Of a stretch of DNA of 42,829 nt, positions 32,892 to 40,376 are shown piece by piece. A model generated the notes under the pieces. The model was not told the origin of the DNA, did not search any database, and was given only the letters and a program-made list of their open reading frames with translations. Origin of the DNA: Streptomyces sp. (GTDB taxonomy: Bacteria > Actinomycetota > Actinomycetes > Streptomycetales > Streptomycetaceae). The translations under genes and the position numbers were made by a program. The stretch lies in assembly GCF_031181555.1 (NCBI RefSeq), contig NZ_JAPSKQ010000040.1, positions 1-42,829 of the forward strand, written 5' to 3'. Position 1 is the stretch's first letter; each line of letters starts with the position of its first letter.

Positions 32892-34168
32892 GGGCGTTCG
32901 CGCGGCCGCTGTTCGGCCGGCGGGCCCGGCTGCGCTGGATCCATCTGATCCTGGGCGGCGCGCTCGCCATGCCGTACGTCTTCGTCGGCGCGGTCGTCGT
33001 CGGGCCGGCGGCCGGCGGCGCCCATGTCTTCTCGTCGCTCGCCCTCCAGCTCGCCTCGTTCGGCGTCGGCCTGCCGCTCGCCGCCCTCACCTCCCTGTTC
33101 CCGCTGACCCGGCCGCTGGAGACCGCCGCCGTGCGCTGGCTGTGCGGGGTGGACGCCGGCCGGCTCGCCGACGGGCCCGCCCGGGGCCGGGCCGCGAAGG
33201 GCCGTACGGCGGCCTGGTTCACGCTGCACCTGGGGCTCGGCGGGATCATCGCCGGGATGTCGCTGGCGGTGCCGCCGTTCGCCGCCGTGCTGATCGTGCT
33301 GCCGCTCGCCGCGGGGCTGTGGGACACCCGGCTCGGGCTGCCGGAGGTGTTCGACCACGCCTGGGCGCTCGCGCTCGCGCCGGTCGCGGGCGCGGCGTCG
33401 CTCCTCGCGCTGGCCGGCTGCGCGGCCGGGGCCGGGGCCCTGCTGGCCCGCCGGGCACCCGCGCTGCTCGGCCCCACCCCCGAGGACCGGCTCGCCGCCG
33501 CCGAGGCACGCGCCGCCGACCTCGCCGTGCGCAACCGGCTGGCGCGCGAGCTGCACGACTCCGTCGGGCACGCGCTGAGCGCGGTGACCCTCCAGGCGAG
33601 CGCGGCGCGCCGGGTCCTCGACAGCGATCCGGGATTCGTCCGCGAGGCGCTCGCCGCGATCGAGGAGACCACCCGGCGCACGGTGGGCGAACTGGACGCG
33701 GTGCTCGGTGTGCTGCGGGACGGCGACGCGCCCGGCACGGCCCCGGCGCCCACGCTCGCCGCCGACCTCGACGGTCTGCTGCGCCGCACCCGGGCGAGCG
33801 GACTGAAGGTGTCGGCCACCCTCGGGACGGCACCCGAGTCCCTGCCGCCGGTGCTGTCCCGCGAGGCCTACCGGATCGTGCAGGAAGGGCTGAGCAACGC
33901 CCTCAAGCACGCCGGCGAGGGGGTCACCGTCACCCTGCGCGTCGAGGTACGGGACGGCCACCTGGAGATCACCCTCACCAATCCCCTGGCCGCCGCCCCC
34001 GGCCCCCGCTCCGCGCCCCGCCCCGGCGGCGGTCACGGCCTGCGCGGCGTCGAGGACCGCGCCCGGCTGCTGGGCGGCACGACCCGGGCCGGCCCGGCGG
34101 AGGGAATCTGGCGGCTGCACGTACGGCTGCCGATGCGGACGGCGGCACGACCGAAAGGACCCCCATGA
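32888..34168 (+). CDS. Sensor histidine kinase (NarL/DesK type, HisKA_3)
   Basis: The 426-residue protein has an N-terminal membrane region of about 190 residues with four to six helices and no large extracytoplasmic domain. The dimerisation/phosphoacceptor region is RLARELHDSVGHALSAVTLQ (His223), and the ATPase domain has EGLSNALKHAGEG (N box) and GGGHGLRGVEDRARLLGGT (G box). This is the usual kinase type paired with LuxR-family regulators such as the next gene. GTG 32888 overlaps the membrane protein stop, and its stop overlaps the regulator ATG, so all three are coupled. The signal is unknown. Confidence 0.92.
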   Translation: MRAFARPLFGRRARLRWIHLILGGALAMPYVFVGAVVVGPAAGGAHVFSSLALQLASFGVGLPLAALTSLFPLTRPLETAAVRWLCGVDAGRLADGPARGRAAKGRTAAWFTLHLGLGGIIAGMSLAVPPFAAVLIVLPLAAGLWDTRLGLPEVFDHAWALALAPVAGAASLLALAGCAAGAGALLARRAPALLGPTPEDRLAAAEARAADLAVRNRLARELHDSVGHALSAVTLQASAARRVLDSDPGFVREALAAIEETTRRTVGELDAVLGVLRDGDAPGTAPAPTLAADLDGLLRRTRASGLKVSATLGTAPESLPPVLSREAYRIVQEGLSNALKHAGEGVTVTLRVEVRDGHLEITLTNPLAAAPGPRSAPRPGGGHGLRGVEDRARLLGGTTRAGPAEGIWRLHVRLPMRTAARPKGPP

Positions 34169-34827
34169 CCGGCCCCTCCCCGATCCGTGTCGTCCTCGCC
34201 GACGACGAGCGCATGGTGCGTACCGCGCTGCGGGCGATCCTGGCCGCCGAGCCGGATCTGGAGGTGGTCGGCGAGGCGGCCACCGGTGCGGAGGCGGTGT
34301 CCGTCGTGCGGGACCGCCGGCCCGACGTCGTGCTGATGGACGTCCGGATGCCGGAGACCGACGGCATCCGTGCCACCGAGCGGATCCTCGCCGGTCCGGG
34401 CGAACCGCCCCGGATCGTCGTCGTCACCACCTTCGAGAACGACTCCTACGTGTACGACGCGCTGCGCGTCGGAGCCGCCGGGTTCCTGCTCAAGCGGGCG
34501 GACGCCGACGTGCTCGTGGGGGCGGTGCGGCTGGTGGCGCGCAGCGACACCCTGCTGTTCCCCGCGGCGGTCCGCGCCCTCGCCACCGAGCACGCGCGCG
34601 CGTGCCCCGCGCCGCCGGAGTGGGTGGCGCGGCTCACCGGGCGGGAGAGCGAGGTGCTGCGGCACATGGCGGCCGGGCTGACCAACGCGGAGATCGCGCG
34701 GCGGATGGAGGTCGGCCCCGCCACGGTGAAGACGCACGTGGCGTCGGTGCTGGCGAAGACCGGCGCCCGGGACCGCACCCAGGCCGTCATCGCGGCCTAC
34801 GAGGCGGGCTTCCTGCGCGACCGGTGA
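34165..34827 (+). CDS. Response regulator (NarL/LuxR family)
   Basis: The 220-residue protein has an N-terminal receiver (VVLADDERMVRTALRAIL; phosphoacceptor Asp59 in VVLMDVRMPETDG; switch Thr in VVVTTFENDSY; Lys in FLLKRADADV). The C-terminal LuxR helix-turn-helix is LTGRESEVLRHMAAGLTNAE followed by IARRMEVGPATVKTHVASVL. ATG 34165 overlaps the kinase stop, so the kinase is its cognate partner. Targets are unknown, though the adjacent membrane protein and the penicillin-binding protein downstream are candidates. Confidence 0.94.
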   Translation: MTGPSPIRVVLADDERMVRTALRAILAAEPDLEVVGEAATGAEAVSVVRDRRPDVVLMDVRMPETDGIRATERILAGPGEPPRIVVVTTFENDSYVYDALRVGAAGFLLKRADADVLVGAVRLVARSDTLLFPAAVRALATEHARACPAPPEWVARLTGRESEVLRHMAAGLTNAEIARRMEVGPATVKTHVASVLAKTGARDRTQAVIAAYEAGFLRDR

Positions 34828-34831
34828 GCGG

Positions 34832-34874
34832 CCGCCCGGCCGGTTTCATGAACACCCGATGAGAAACCGGGCGG
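34832..34874 (+). terminator. Hairpin after the response regulator
   Basis: CCGGTTTC (34840-34847) pairs with GAAACCGG (34863-34870) around a 15-nt loop, and flanking CCGCCCGG and CCGGGCGG offer an alternative pairing. It starts a few bases after the regulator stop and precedes the penicillin-binding protein promoter region. Confidence 0.45.
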
Positions 34875-34877
34875 ACG

Positions 34878-34906
34878 GGAACGATTCGGCCGGTCTCGCT
34901 CGTCTG
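34878..34906 (+). promoter_or_regulatory. ECF-like promoter of the penicillin-binding protein gene
   Basis: GGAAC (34878-34882) and CGTCTG (34901-34906) are separated by 18 bp and resemble the -35 and -10 elements of envelope-stress ECF sigma factors. Transcription would start only a few bases ahead of the ATG at 34917, and no Shine-Dalgarno sequence is present, so a leaderless mRNA is possible. The spacing is slightly longer than usual. Confidence 0.35.
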
Positions 34907-34916
34907 TCCGAACGCC

Positions 34917-36374
34917 ATGAACAAGACGATCAGGCGCGCCTCGGTCTTCACGCTGCTCCTGGTGTTCGCCCTGCTGGTCAGGGCGACCTGGGTGCAGTTC
35001 TACCAGGGCCGGGCGCTCGCGGACGACAAGGACAACCGGCGCAACGCGATCGAGACGTACGCGGAGCCGCTGGGCGACATCGTCGTGGCCGGTGAGTCGA
35101 TCACCGGCTCGGCGCGGACGGAGGGGGGCGACCTCGCATACAAGCGCACGTACGAGAACGGCCCGCTGTACGCGGCGGTGACGGGCTACGCCTCGCAGGC
35201 CTACGCGCCGACGCAGCTGGAGGGCATCTACGAGGACCTGCTCAACGGCACGGACCCCCGCCTGAGGACGGTGATGGACACCGTCACGAACCAGCGGGCC
35301 GAGCCGGGCAACGTGGTGACGACCATCGACCCGAAGGTGCAGAAGGCGGCGTACGAGGCGCTCGGCGACAAGAAGGGCGCGGCGGTCGCGATCGACCCGG
35401 GGACGGGCCGGATCCTCGCGGCCGTGTCGACCCCGTCCTACGATCCGACGTCACTGACCGACGCCAACACCGCCGGCGAGGCCTGGGAGAAGCTCACCGG
35501 GGACCCGGACAAGCCGCTCACCAACCGGGCACTGCGCCAGCCGTTGCCGCCGGGGTCGACGTTCAAGCTGGTGGTCGCGGCGGCGGCGCTGGAGGACGGG
35601 CTGTACGCGTCGGTGGACGAGCGGACCGACAGCCCCGACCCGTACCGGCTGCCGGGCACCGTCACGGACCTGACCAACGAGAACCCGAACGCGCCCTGTG
35701 AGAACGCCTCGATCCGGGTGGGCCTCCAGTACTCCTGCAACAACGTCTTCGCGAAGATGGCCGTCGACCTGGGCCAGGACAAGGTGAGGGCGATGGCGGA
35801 GAAGTTCGGCTTCAACGACGAGACGCAGGACGTGCCGGTGCGCGCCTACAGCAGCGTGTACCCCTCGGACATGGTGCCGTCCGAGACCGCGCTGACCGGT
35901 ATCGGCCAGTTCGACGTCACGGCGACGCCGCTGCAGATGGCGATGGTGTCGGCGGCGATCGCCAACGGCGGCGAGCTGGTGTCGCCGCACATGGTCGCGC
36001 AGATCACCGACAGCGGCGGCGACGTGCTGAGGGACTACGACGACGCGACGGACACGACGCGGATCGTCAGCTCCTCGACCGCCGAGCAGCTGCAGTCGGC
36101 GATGCGAACGGTCGTCGAGGAGGGGACCGGCACGAACGCGCAGGTCTCCGGCGCGACCGTGGGCGGCAAGACGGGCACCGCCCAGCACGGCGAGAACAAC
36201 AGCAAGACCCCGTACGCATGGTTCACCTCGTACGGGAAGTCCGGCTCCTCCGGCGAGGAGGTCGCCGTGGCGGTCGTGGTGGAGCAGTCCGACGCGGCCC
36301 GCTCGGAGGTCAGCGGCAACGGCCTGGCGGCGCCGGTCGCCAGGGCGGCGATGGAAGCGGCGCTCGCGGACTGA
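34917..36374 (+). CDS. Class B penicillin-binding protein (PbpA-like transpeptidase)
   Basis: This 485-residue membrane-anchored peptidoglycan transpeptidase has one N-terminal anchor (TIRRASVFTLLLVFALLVRA) and an N-terminal dimerisation region with RNAIETYAEPLGDIVVAGES. The transpeptidase domain has the three active-site motifs: PPGSTFKLV (Ser214), YSCNN (Ser273) and GKTGTAQ (Lys418). This is the short FtsI-like/PbpA form found with RodA/FtsW proteins, but no such gene is adjacent. Streptomyces have several paralogues, so a specific role (sporulation, tip growth or stress) cannot be given. A terminator follows at 36405. Confidence 0.93.
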   Translation: MNKTIRRASVFTLLLVFALLVRATWVQFYQGRALADDKDNRRNAIETYAEPLGDIVVAGESITGSARTEGGDLAYKRTYENGPLYAAVTGYASQAYAPTQLEGIYEDLLNGTDPRLRTVMDTVTNQRAEPGNVVTTIDPKVQKAAYEALGDKKGAAVAIDPGTGRILAAVSTPSYDPTSLTDANTAGEAWEKLTGDPDKPLTNRALRQPLPPGSTFKLVVAAAALEDGLYASVDERTDSPDPYRLPGTVTDLTNENPNAPCENASIRVGLQYSCNNVFAKMAVDLGQDKVRAMAEKFGFNDETQDVPVRAYSSVYPSDMVPSETALTGIGQFDVTATPLQMAMVSAAIANGGELVSPHMVAQITDSGGDVLRDYDDATDTTRIVSSSTAEQLQSAMRTVVEEGTGTNAQVSGATVGGKTGTAQHGENNSKTPYAWFTSYGKSGSSGEEVAVAVVVEQSDAARSEVSGNGLAAPVARAAMEAALAD

Positions 36375-36404
36375 ACCTCCCCGGCCCGAAGGCCGTCCGA
36401 ACGA

Positions 36405-36435
36405 ACGGGCCGCCCCCTCCCCGGGGGCGGCCCGT
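36405..36435 (+). terminator. Terminator after the penicillin-binding protein gene
   Basis: A perfect 13-bp stem ACGGGCCGCCCCC/GGGGGCGGCCCGT with a 5-nt loop lies 31 bp after the stop codon. Confidence 0.85.
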
Positions 36436-36687
36436 CGTCCTGCGTGCGCGGTTGCCCGACGCCCAGGAGCGGCTGGGCCGGGCCGAGTTCAGGTGCGGTT
36501 CGTGTTGTGGAAGCGGATGTCGGCCCGTCATACAACGTTCGGCCCTCCGTACGAACTCATGAACGATCACTGCTACGCTCCGGATCTCGTCCGGCCGACG
36601 CCGGACGATCACATGTCACCCACATGAGACGCACACCCGTACAGGTGCCCGTCGGGCGCCCGAAGCCGCTGCGAGGGGAGGTAGGCC
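36436..36687 (+). promoter_or_regulatory. Upstream region of the ECF sigma factor gene
   Basis: This 252-bp stretch holds no gene. An extended -10 motif TGC-TACGCT lies at 36571-36579 within a locally AT-richer segment (about 36525-36625), with no good -35. The GCAACC/CGACC pair seen upstream of the PL3 lyase is not visible here. The strong RBS GAGGGGAGG lies just before the sigma ATG. Confidence 0.3.
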
Positions 36688-37293
36688 ATGGGCACCGTCG
36701 TCGACGACACCGCCTCCGTGGAGTTCCACGCCTTCTTCGAGCGCCACTACGCCGAACTGTCCCGGCTGGCCCATCTGCTGACCGGTGAGGCGGACACCGC
36801 CGACGATCTGGCGGCGGACGCGCTGCTGGCACTGTGGCACCGCTGGGACCGGGTGCGCGCCGCGGACCATCCGGCGGCGTACGCCCGGGGCGTGGTGGCC
36901 AATCTGGCCCGTACCCGGATCCGCAGCGCGGTGCGCGAGCGGCGCCGGATCGCGCTGTTCTGGTCGCACCGCGAGGAGCGGACCGAGAACCCCGACGTGG
37001 CGGGCGTGGTGGACGTGCGGGAGGCGCTGCGCCGGCTGCCGTTCCGCAAGCGGGCGTGCGTGGTGCTGCGGCACGCCTTCGACCTGTCGGAGAAGGACAC
37101 CGCGCTGGCCCTGGGCGTCTCGGTGGGTACGGTGAAGAGCCAGACCTCGAAGGGGATGGCCGAACTGCAGCGGCTGCTGGGCACACGGGAGGTGCCGCAG
37201 CGGGTGCACGCGGCGGCGGGGACGGCCGCCCGCGGGGATACGGCCGAGGGCGTGCGGAAACGCTCCGGCGGGGCCGAGGGAAGGGACCGATGA
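36688..37293 (+). CDS. ECF sigma factor (SigE family)
   Basis: This 201-residue protein carries sigma region 2 (FHAFFERHYAELSRLAHLLT, DDLAADALLALWHRWDRV) and region 4 (EALRRLPFRKRACVVLRHAF, DLSEKDTALALGVSVGTVKS). The region-4 helix-turn-helix ends QTSKGMAELQRLL. A variable basic tail of about 40 residues follows. ATG 36688 has an excellent RBS (GAGGGGAGG). Its stop overlaps the start of a single-span membrane protein by four bases, the usual place for an anti-sigma or signal-sensing partner. Its position before pectin-degrading genes suggests it may control secreted enzymes. Confidence 0.92.
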   Translation: MGTVVDDTASVEFHAFFERHYAELSRLAHLLTGEADTADDLAADALLALWHRWDRVRAADHPAAYARGVVANLARTRIRSAVRERRRIALFWSHREERTENPDVAGVVDVREALRRLPFRKRACVVLRHAFDLSEKDTALALGVSVGTVKSQTSKGMAELQRLLGTREVPQRVHAAAGTAARGDTAEGVRKRSGGAEGRDR

Positions 37294-38180
37294 CGATGCG
37301 GCGGGACGTGCACGAGGAGCTGCGCGCCCGGCTGCAGGAGGCGGCCGGAGCGCACGAACCCGACCGGGAGCGCATGCTGGCCCGGATCGAGCGCGGCATG
37401 GCCGGCCCGGCCCGCCCGGACCACCGGGCCCGGCGTCCACCGGTGTTCGGCTGGGTCCGGGTGGCGAGCGCGACGGCCGCGGTGGCCGGTGTGCTGGCGG
37501 TGGGCGGTTACGCCGTCGCCTCCGCGGTGAAGAGCGACGAGGCTCCTCCGCAGCGTCACGTGGCCGTCTCGCCGACGCCCACGCCGACGCCCACGCCCTC
37601 CCCGGACGCGACGAGCAGGACGCCCGCGCCGCCGGCGAAGCCCTCGCCGGACGCCTCGGACCGGCCCCGGGACACCGGCACCGCGCCTGCCGGGACGCCG
37701 AGTACGTCGTCCGGCACCGCCCGGCCGCCGGCCGGGGTGGAGGACGGACCGCTGTGGTCGGACGGCTCGGTGGACCCGCACAGCAACGAGTTCTGGGCGC
37801 AGAGCAACGTCACCCTGAAGACCACCGAGCGGCTGACCGCGCTCACCGTGGAACTGCGGATCGCGCAGACCGGCGGGGTGTCCTCCACGGGTGCCTGGCG
37901 TTCGCTGCCCGAGGACGACTTCGGTCTCACGGTGGAGGAGCGGGACGGCTTCCTCGTCTACACCTGGACGCTCAAGGAGGGCCGCACGGTCCCGCCGGGC
38001 GAGTGGGTGTTCGCGGGGCAGTACGACCACGAACGCGGCGGCCGGGACGCCGGGGACGACCGCTACACCGCGACGGCCACCACCGGGTCGGAACAGCTCG
38101 GTGTGAGCGGCGACTTCGCGCCCCGCGGCGACAAGGACGCGGCGGACGAAGGGGATTCGGGCGACGGCGAGGACTCGTAA
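37290..38180 (+). CDS. Single-span membrane protein coupled to the ECF sigma factor
   Basis: The 296-residue protein has a cytoplasmic N-terminus of about 50 residues rich in charged helices (DVHEELRARLQEAAGAHEPD), one transmembrane helix (VASATAAVAGVLAVGGYAVA, about 53-72), a Thr/Pro/Ala-rich linker (about 85-150) and an extracytoplasmic domain of about 140 residues with WSDGSVDPHSNEFWAQSNVT and EWVFAGQYDHERGG, ending in an acidic tail. Gene overlap with the sigma factor suggests it tethers or senses for it. It lacks the zinc-binding HxxxCxxC anti-sigma motif. I do not recognise the outer domain; a carbohydrate or wall-binding role is a guess. Confidence 0.78.
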   Translation: MTMRRDVHEELRARLQEAAGAHEPDRERMLARIERGMAGPARPDHRARRPPVFGWVRVASATAAVAGVLAVGGYAVASAVKSDEAPPQRHVAVSPTPTPTPTPSPDATSRTPAPPAKPSPDASDRPRDTGTAPAGTPSTSSGTARPPAGVEDGPLWSDGSVDPHSNEFWAQSNVTLKTTERLTALTVELRIAQTGGVSSTGAWRSLPEDDFGLTVEERDGFLVYTWTLKEGRTVPPGEWVFAGQYDHERGGRDAGDDRYTATATTGSEQLGVSGDFAPRGDKDAADEGDSGDGEDS

Positions 38181-38199
38181 AAAAATTTCCCGGAACGCG

Positions 38200-38226
38200 G
38201 CAACCCTTCCCGCACCGGTGGCGACC
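38200..38226 (+). promoter_or_regulatory. Putative ECF promoter of the PL3 pectate lyase gene
   Basis: GCAACC (38200-38205) and CGACC (38222-38226) are separated by 16 bp, an ECF-like arrangement with the typical AAC core at -35. An unusual A7T3 tract (just after the upstream stop, 38179-38188) precedes it and could act as an UP element. The gene starts about 30 bp downstream. Control by the sigma factor two genes upstream is an inference. Confidence 0.35.
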
Positions 38227-38264
38227 AAGAGGCGCAAAGATCCTCCCCCACGCAAGGAATGGGC

Positions 38265-39095
38265 ATGACTGCACGAGCCGAACAGCGCGTCTCCCACCGG
38301 CGCCGGACCGCGAAGAAGCGGGCGGTGATCGCCGGAGTCTCCGCGCTCGGCATCACGGGTGCGGCGATCGTCACCTCGACGATGCTGTCCACCGCGGGCG
38401 CCGCCTCGCCCTGGCCCTCGGACACCGGCAGCAAGCCGGTGTCGAAGACCGTGCCGGTCTCCGGCGTCTACGACGGAGGCATGAAGAAGTTCTACGGCAC
38501 CGGCGCCCTGGGCGGCGACGGCCAGGACGAGGGTCAGGACCCGGTCTTCGAGCTGGCCGACGGTGCCACGCTGAAGAACGTCATCATCGGCACCCCGGCC
38601 GCCGACGGCGTGCACTGCAAGGGCAGTTGCACGCTGCAGAACGTGTGGTGGCTGGACGTCGGCGAGGACGCCGCCAGCTTCAAGGGCAAGTCGTCGTCGG
38701 CGCAGTACAAGGTGATCGGCGGCGGCGCGAAGAAGGCCGACGACAAGGTGCTGCAGTTCAACGGCGCCGGCACGCTGACCGTGAGCGGCTTCCGGGTCGA
38801 GGACTTCGGCAAGCTGGTGCGCGCCTGCGGCAACTGCAAGACGCAGTACAAGCGCACGGTCGTGCTGAACGACATCGACGTGACCGCGCCCGGCAAGTCA
38901 CTCGTCGGCATCAACACCAACTACGGTGACACCGCCACGCTGTCGAAGATCCGCATCCACGGCGACAGCAAGAAGAAGATCAAGACCTGCACCCGCTACC
39001 AGGGCAACAACACGGGCAAGGAGCCGAAGGAGCTCGGCTCCGGCCCCGACGGGAAGCACTGCAAGTTCTCGGCCTCGGACATCACCTACAAGTGA
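38265..39095 (+). CDS. Secreted pectate lyase, family PL3
   Basis: The 276-residue precursor has an N-terminal signal peptide (basic HRRRTAKKRAVIAGVSALGI, hydrophobic core, cleavage near AGAAS). The mature enzyme matches PL3 lyases: FELADGATLKNVIIGTPAAD, GVHCKGSCTLQNVWWLDVGE, DAASFKGKSS and LVGINTNYGDTATLSKIRI, with conserved cysteines. PL3 enzymes cleave de-esterified polygalacturonate by calcium-dependent beta-elimination. ATG 38265 is preferred to ATG 38259 because AAGGA then lies six bases upstream. A terminator follows. It is convergent with the other pectin genes. Confidence 0.92.
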   Translation: MTARAEQRVSHRRRTAKKRAVIAGVSALGITGAAIVTSTMLSTAGAASPWPSDTGSKPVSKTVPVSGVYDGGMKKFYGTGALGGDGQDEGQDPVFELADGATLKNVIIGTPAADGVHCKGSCTLQNVWWLDVGEDAASFKGKSSSAQYKVIGGGAKKADDKVLQFNGAGTLTVSGFRVEDFGKLVRACGNCKTQYKRTVVLNDIDVTAPGKSLVGINTNYGDTATLSKIRIHGDSKKKIKTCTRYQGNNTGKEPKELGSGPDGKHCKFSASDITYK

Positions 39096-39118
39096 TCCCG
39101 CCGAGCCCGTGACCGACT

Positions 39119-39150
39119 CCGGGCCGCCGTCTCGACGTCCGGCGGCCCGG
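39119..39150. terminator. Terminator after the PL3 pectate lyase gene
   Basis: A perfect 11-bp stem CCGGGCCGCCG/CGGCGGCCCGG with a 10-nt loop lies 23 bp after the stop, in the 216-bp gap between convergent genes. The rest of that gap (39151-39311) is GC-rich with several short palindromes and no supportable gene. Confidence 0.75.
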
Positions 39151-39311
39151 TACCGGTGACGCCCGAACCCCCCTCGGGCGGCCGGATCCGGCCGACCGGA
39201 CCCCCATCCGGACGGCCGTCAGGACGCCCTCGCCGGCTCACACCCCGGCGGGGGCGTCCGCGCTGCGGGGCGGACCGGCGGCCCCGTCCCACCGGACGCC
39301 TCGCCGGGCCC

Positions 39312-40376
39312 TCACAGCACGGAGTCGAGCCAGGCGTACACCTCGTCCTGCATCGCGGTGTCGAAGACGTGGCCGGCCCCGGGCCAGACCTTCAGCCGCA
39401 GCCGCTCCTCGGCGTGGCACGAGCGCCAGACGGCGCGCAGCCTGTCGTACGCGGCCCGCACCCCGTCGGCGGGGAACAGGGCGTCGCGCCCGCCGTGGAA
39501 GAACAGCATCGGCCGGGGTGCGGCGATGCTCGCCACATCGGGGAGGTCGAGGTGCCGGGCGAGCCCGGGATGGAGCATGTGGAACGCCGACTGCCCGCGC
39601 AGCGCGTTGTTGCCGGGCACCATCATCTCCTTCAGGCCCGTCATCCAGCACACGCTCGCCGCCGCCGCGATGTCGTCGCTGAGGGCGGCGACCTGCCAGG
39701 CGCGGTAGCCGCCCATGGAGAACCCGACGGCGGCGACCCGGCGCGCGTCCACCCGGTCCAGTCCCGCGAGGAAGGCCGCGGCCCGCTGGTCCTCGCGGGC
39801 CAGGAGCCCGGCGAGCGAGGAGCCGAGGTGGAAGAGGTTGCTCGCCAGCGCCTGCTGCTGCTCGTAGGCGAGCGGCCCGCGGTCGCCCCAGCCGAGCGCG
39901 TCCAGGCACAGCACCACGTGGCCGCGCCGGGCGAGTTCGTCCCCGACGAAGCGGCCGCCGAAGCACCGGCCGGCCCACTCCAGGGCGGAGGCGAGCCGGG
40001 TGTCGTCGTACCAGGGCCGGACGGCCTTCTCCTTGCCGATGTCGAACCGGGAGCCGTGGTCGTGCAGCAGCAGCACGGCCGGGAAGGGCCCGGTGCCCCG
40101 CGGGGTGAGCAGGGCACCGCGGACCCGTGCGTAGCGGGTGAGGGAGACGGTCACCAGCTCGCGGGTGAAGCCGTCGGCCTCGGACCGGCCGGTGAACTCC
40201 GGCGCGTACGGTGTGCCGTCCTCGCGGGGGACGACGAGCAGTTCCTCGACCTTGGCCCGGGCCGCCCGCCGCCACGCGCGGAAGTCGCGGACGGGCGAGG
40301 TGCCCCAGGCGAGCGGGAAGCGCAGGTCGTCCTTGAGCGCCCGGTGGAGATCGGACGGGCCGGGGACGGAGGTCAC
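39312..40376 (-). CDS. Alpha/beta hydrolase, probable carbohydrate (pectin) esterase
   Basis: The 354-residue protein has no signal peptide. It resembles large alpha/beta hydrolases of the Abhydrolase_7/acetyl-esterase type: PAVLLLHDHGSRFDIGKEK, GRFVGDELARRGHVVLCLDA, the nucleophile elbow VGFSMGGYRAW, PRPMLFFHGGRDALFPADG (Asp) and VWPGAGHVFDTAM (His). GTG 40376 overlaps the pectinesterase stop, so both are translated from one mRNA. Removal of acetyl or methyl groups from pectin fragments after uptake is a reasonable inference from context; the substrate is not shown by the sequence. Confidence 0.82.
   Translation of the reverse strand: MTSVPGPSDLHRALKDDLRFPLAWGTSPVRDFRAWRRAARAKVEELLVVPREDGTPYAPEFTGRSEADGFTRELVTVSLTRYARVRGALLTPRGTGPFPAVLLLHDHGSRFDIGKEKAVRPWYDDTRLASALEWAGRCFGGRFVGDELARRGHVVLCLDALGWGDRGPLAYEQQQALASNLFHLGSSLAGLLAREDQRAAAFLAGLDRVDARRVAAVGFSMGGYRAWQVAALSDDIAAAASVCWMTGLKEMMVPGNNALRGQSAFHMLHPGLARHLDLPDVASIAAPRPMLFFHGGRDALFPADGVRAAYDRLRAVWRSCHAEERLRLKVWPGAGHVFDTAMQDEVYAWLDSVL

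Noticed and set aside
37560..37620. Tandem DNA repeat of the ACGCCC type
   Set aside because: It only encodes the Thr-Pro linker of the sigma-associated membrane protein; copies are few and imperfect.
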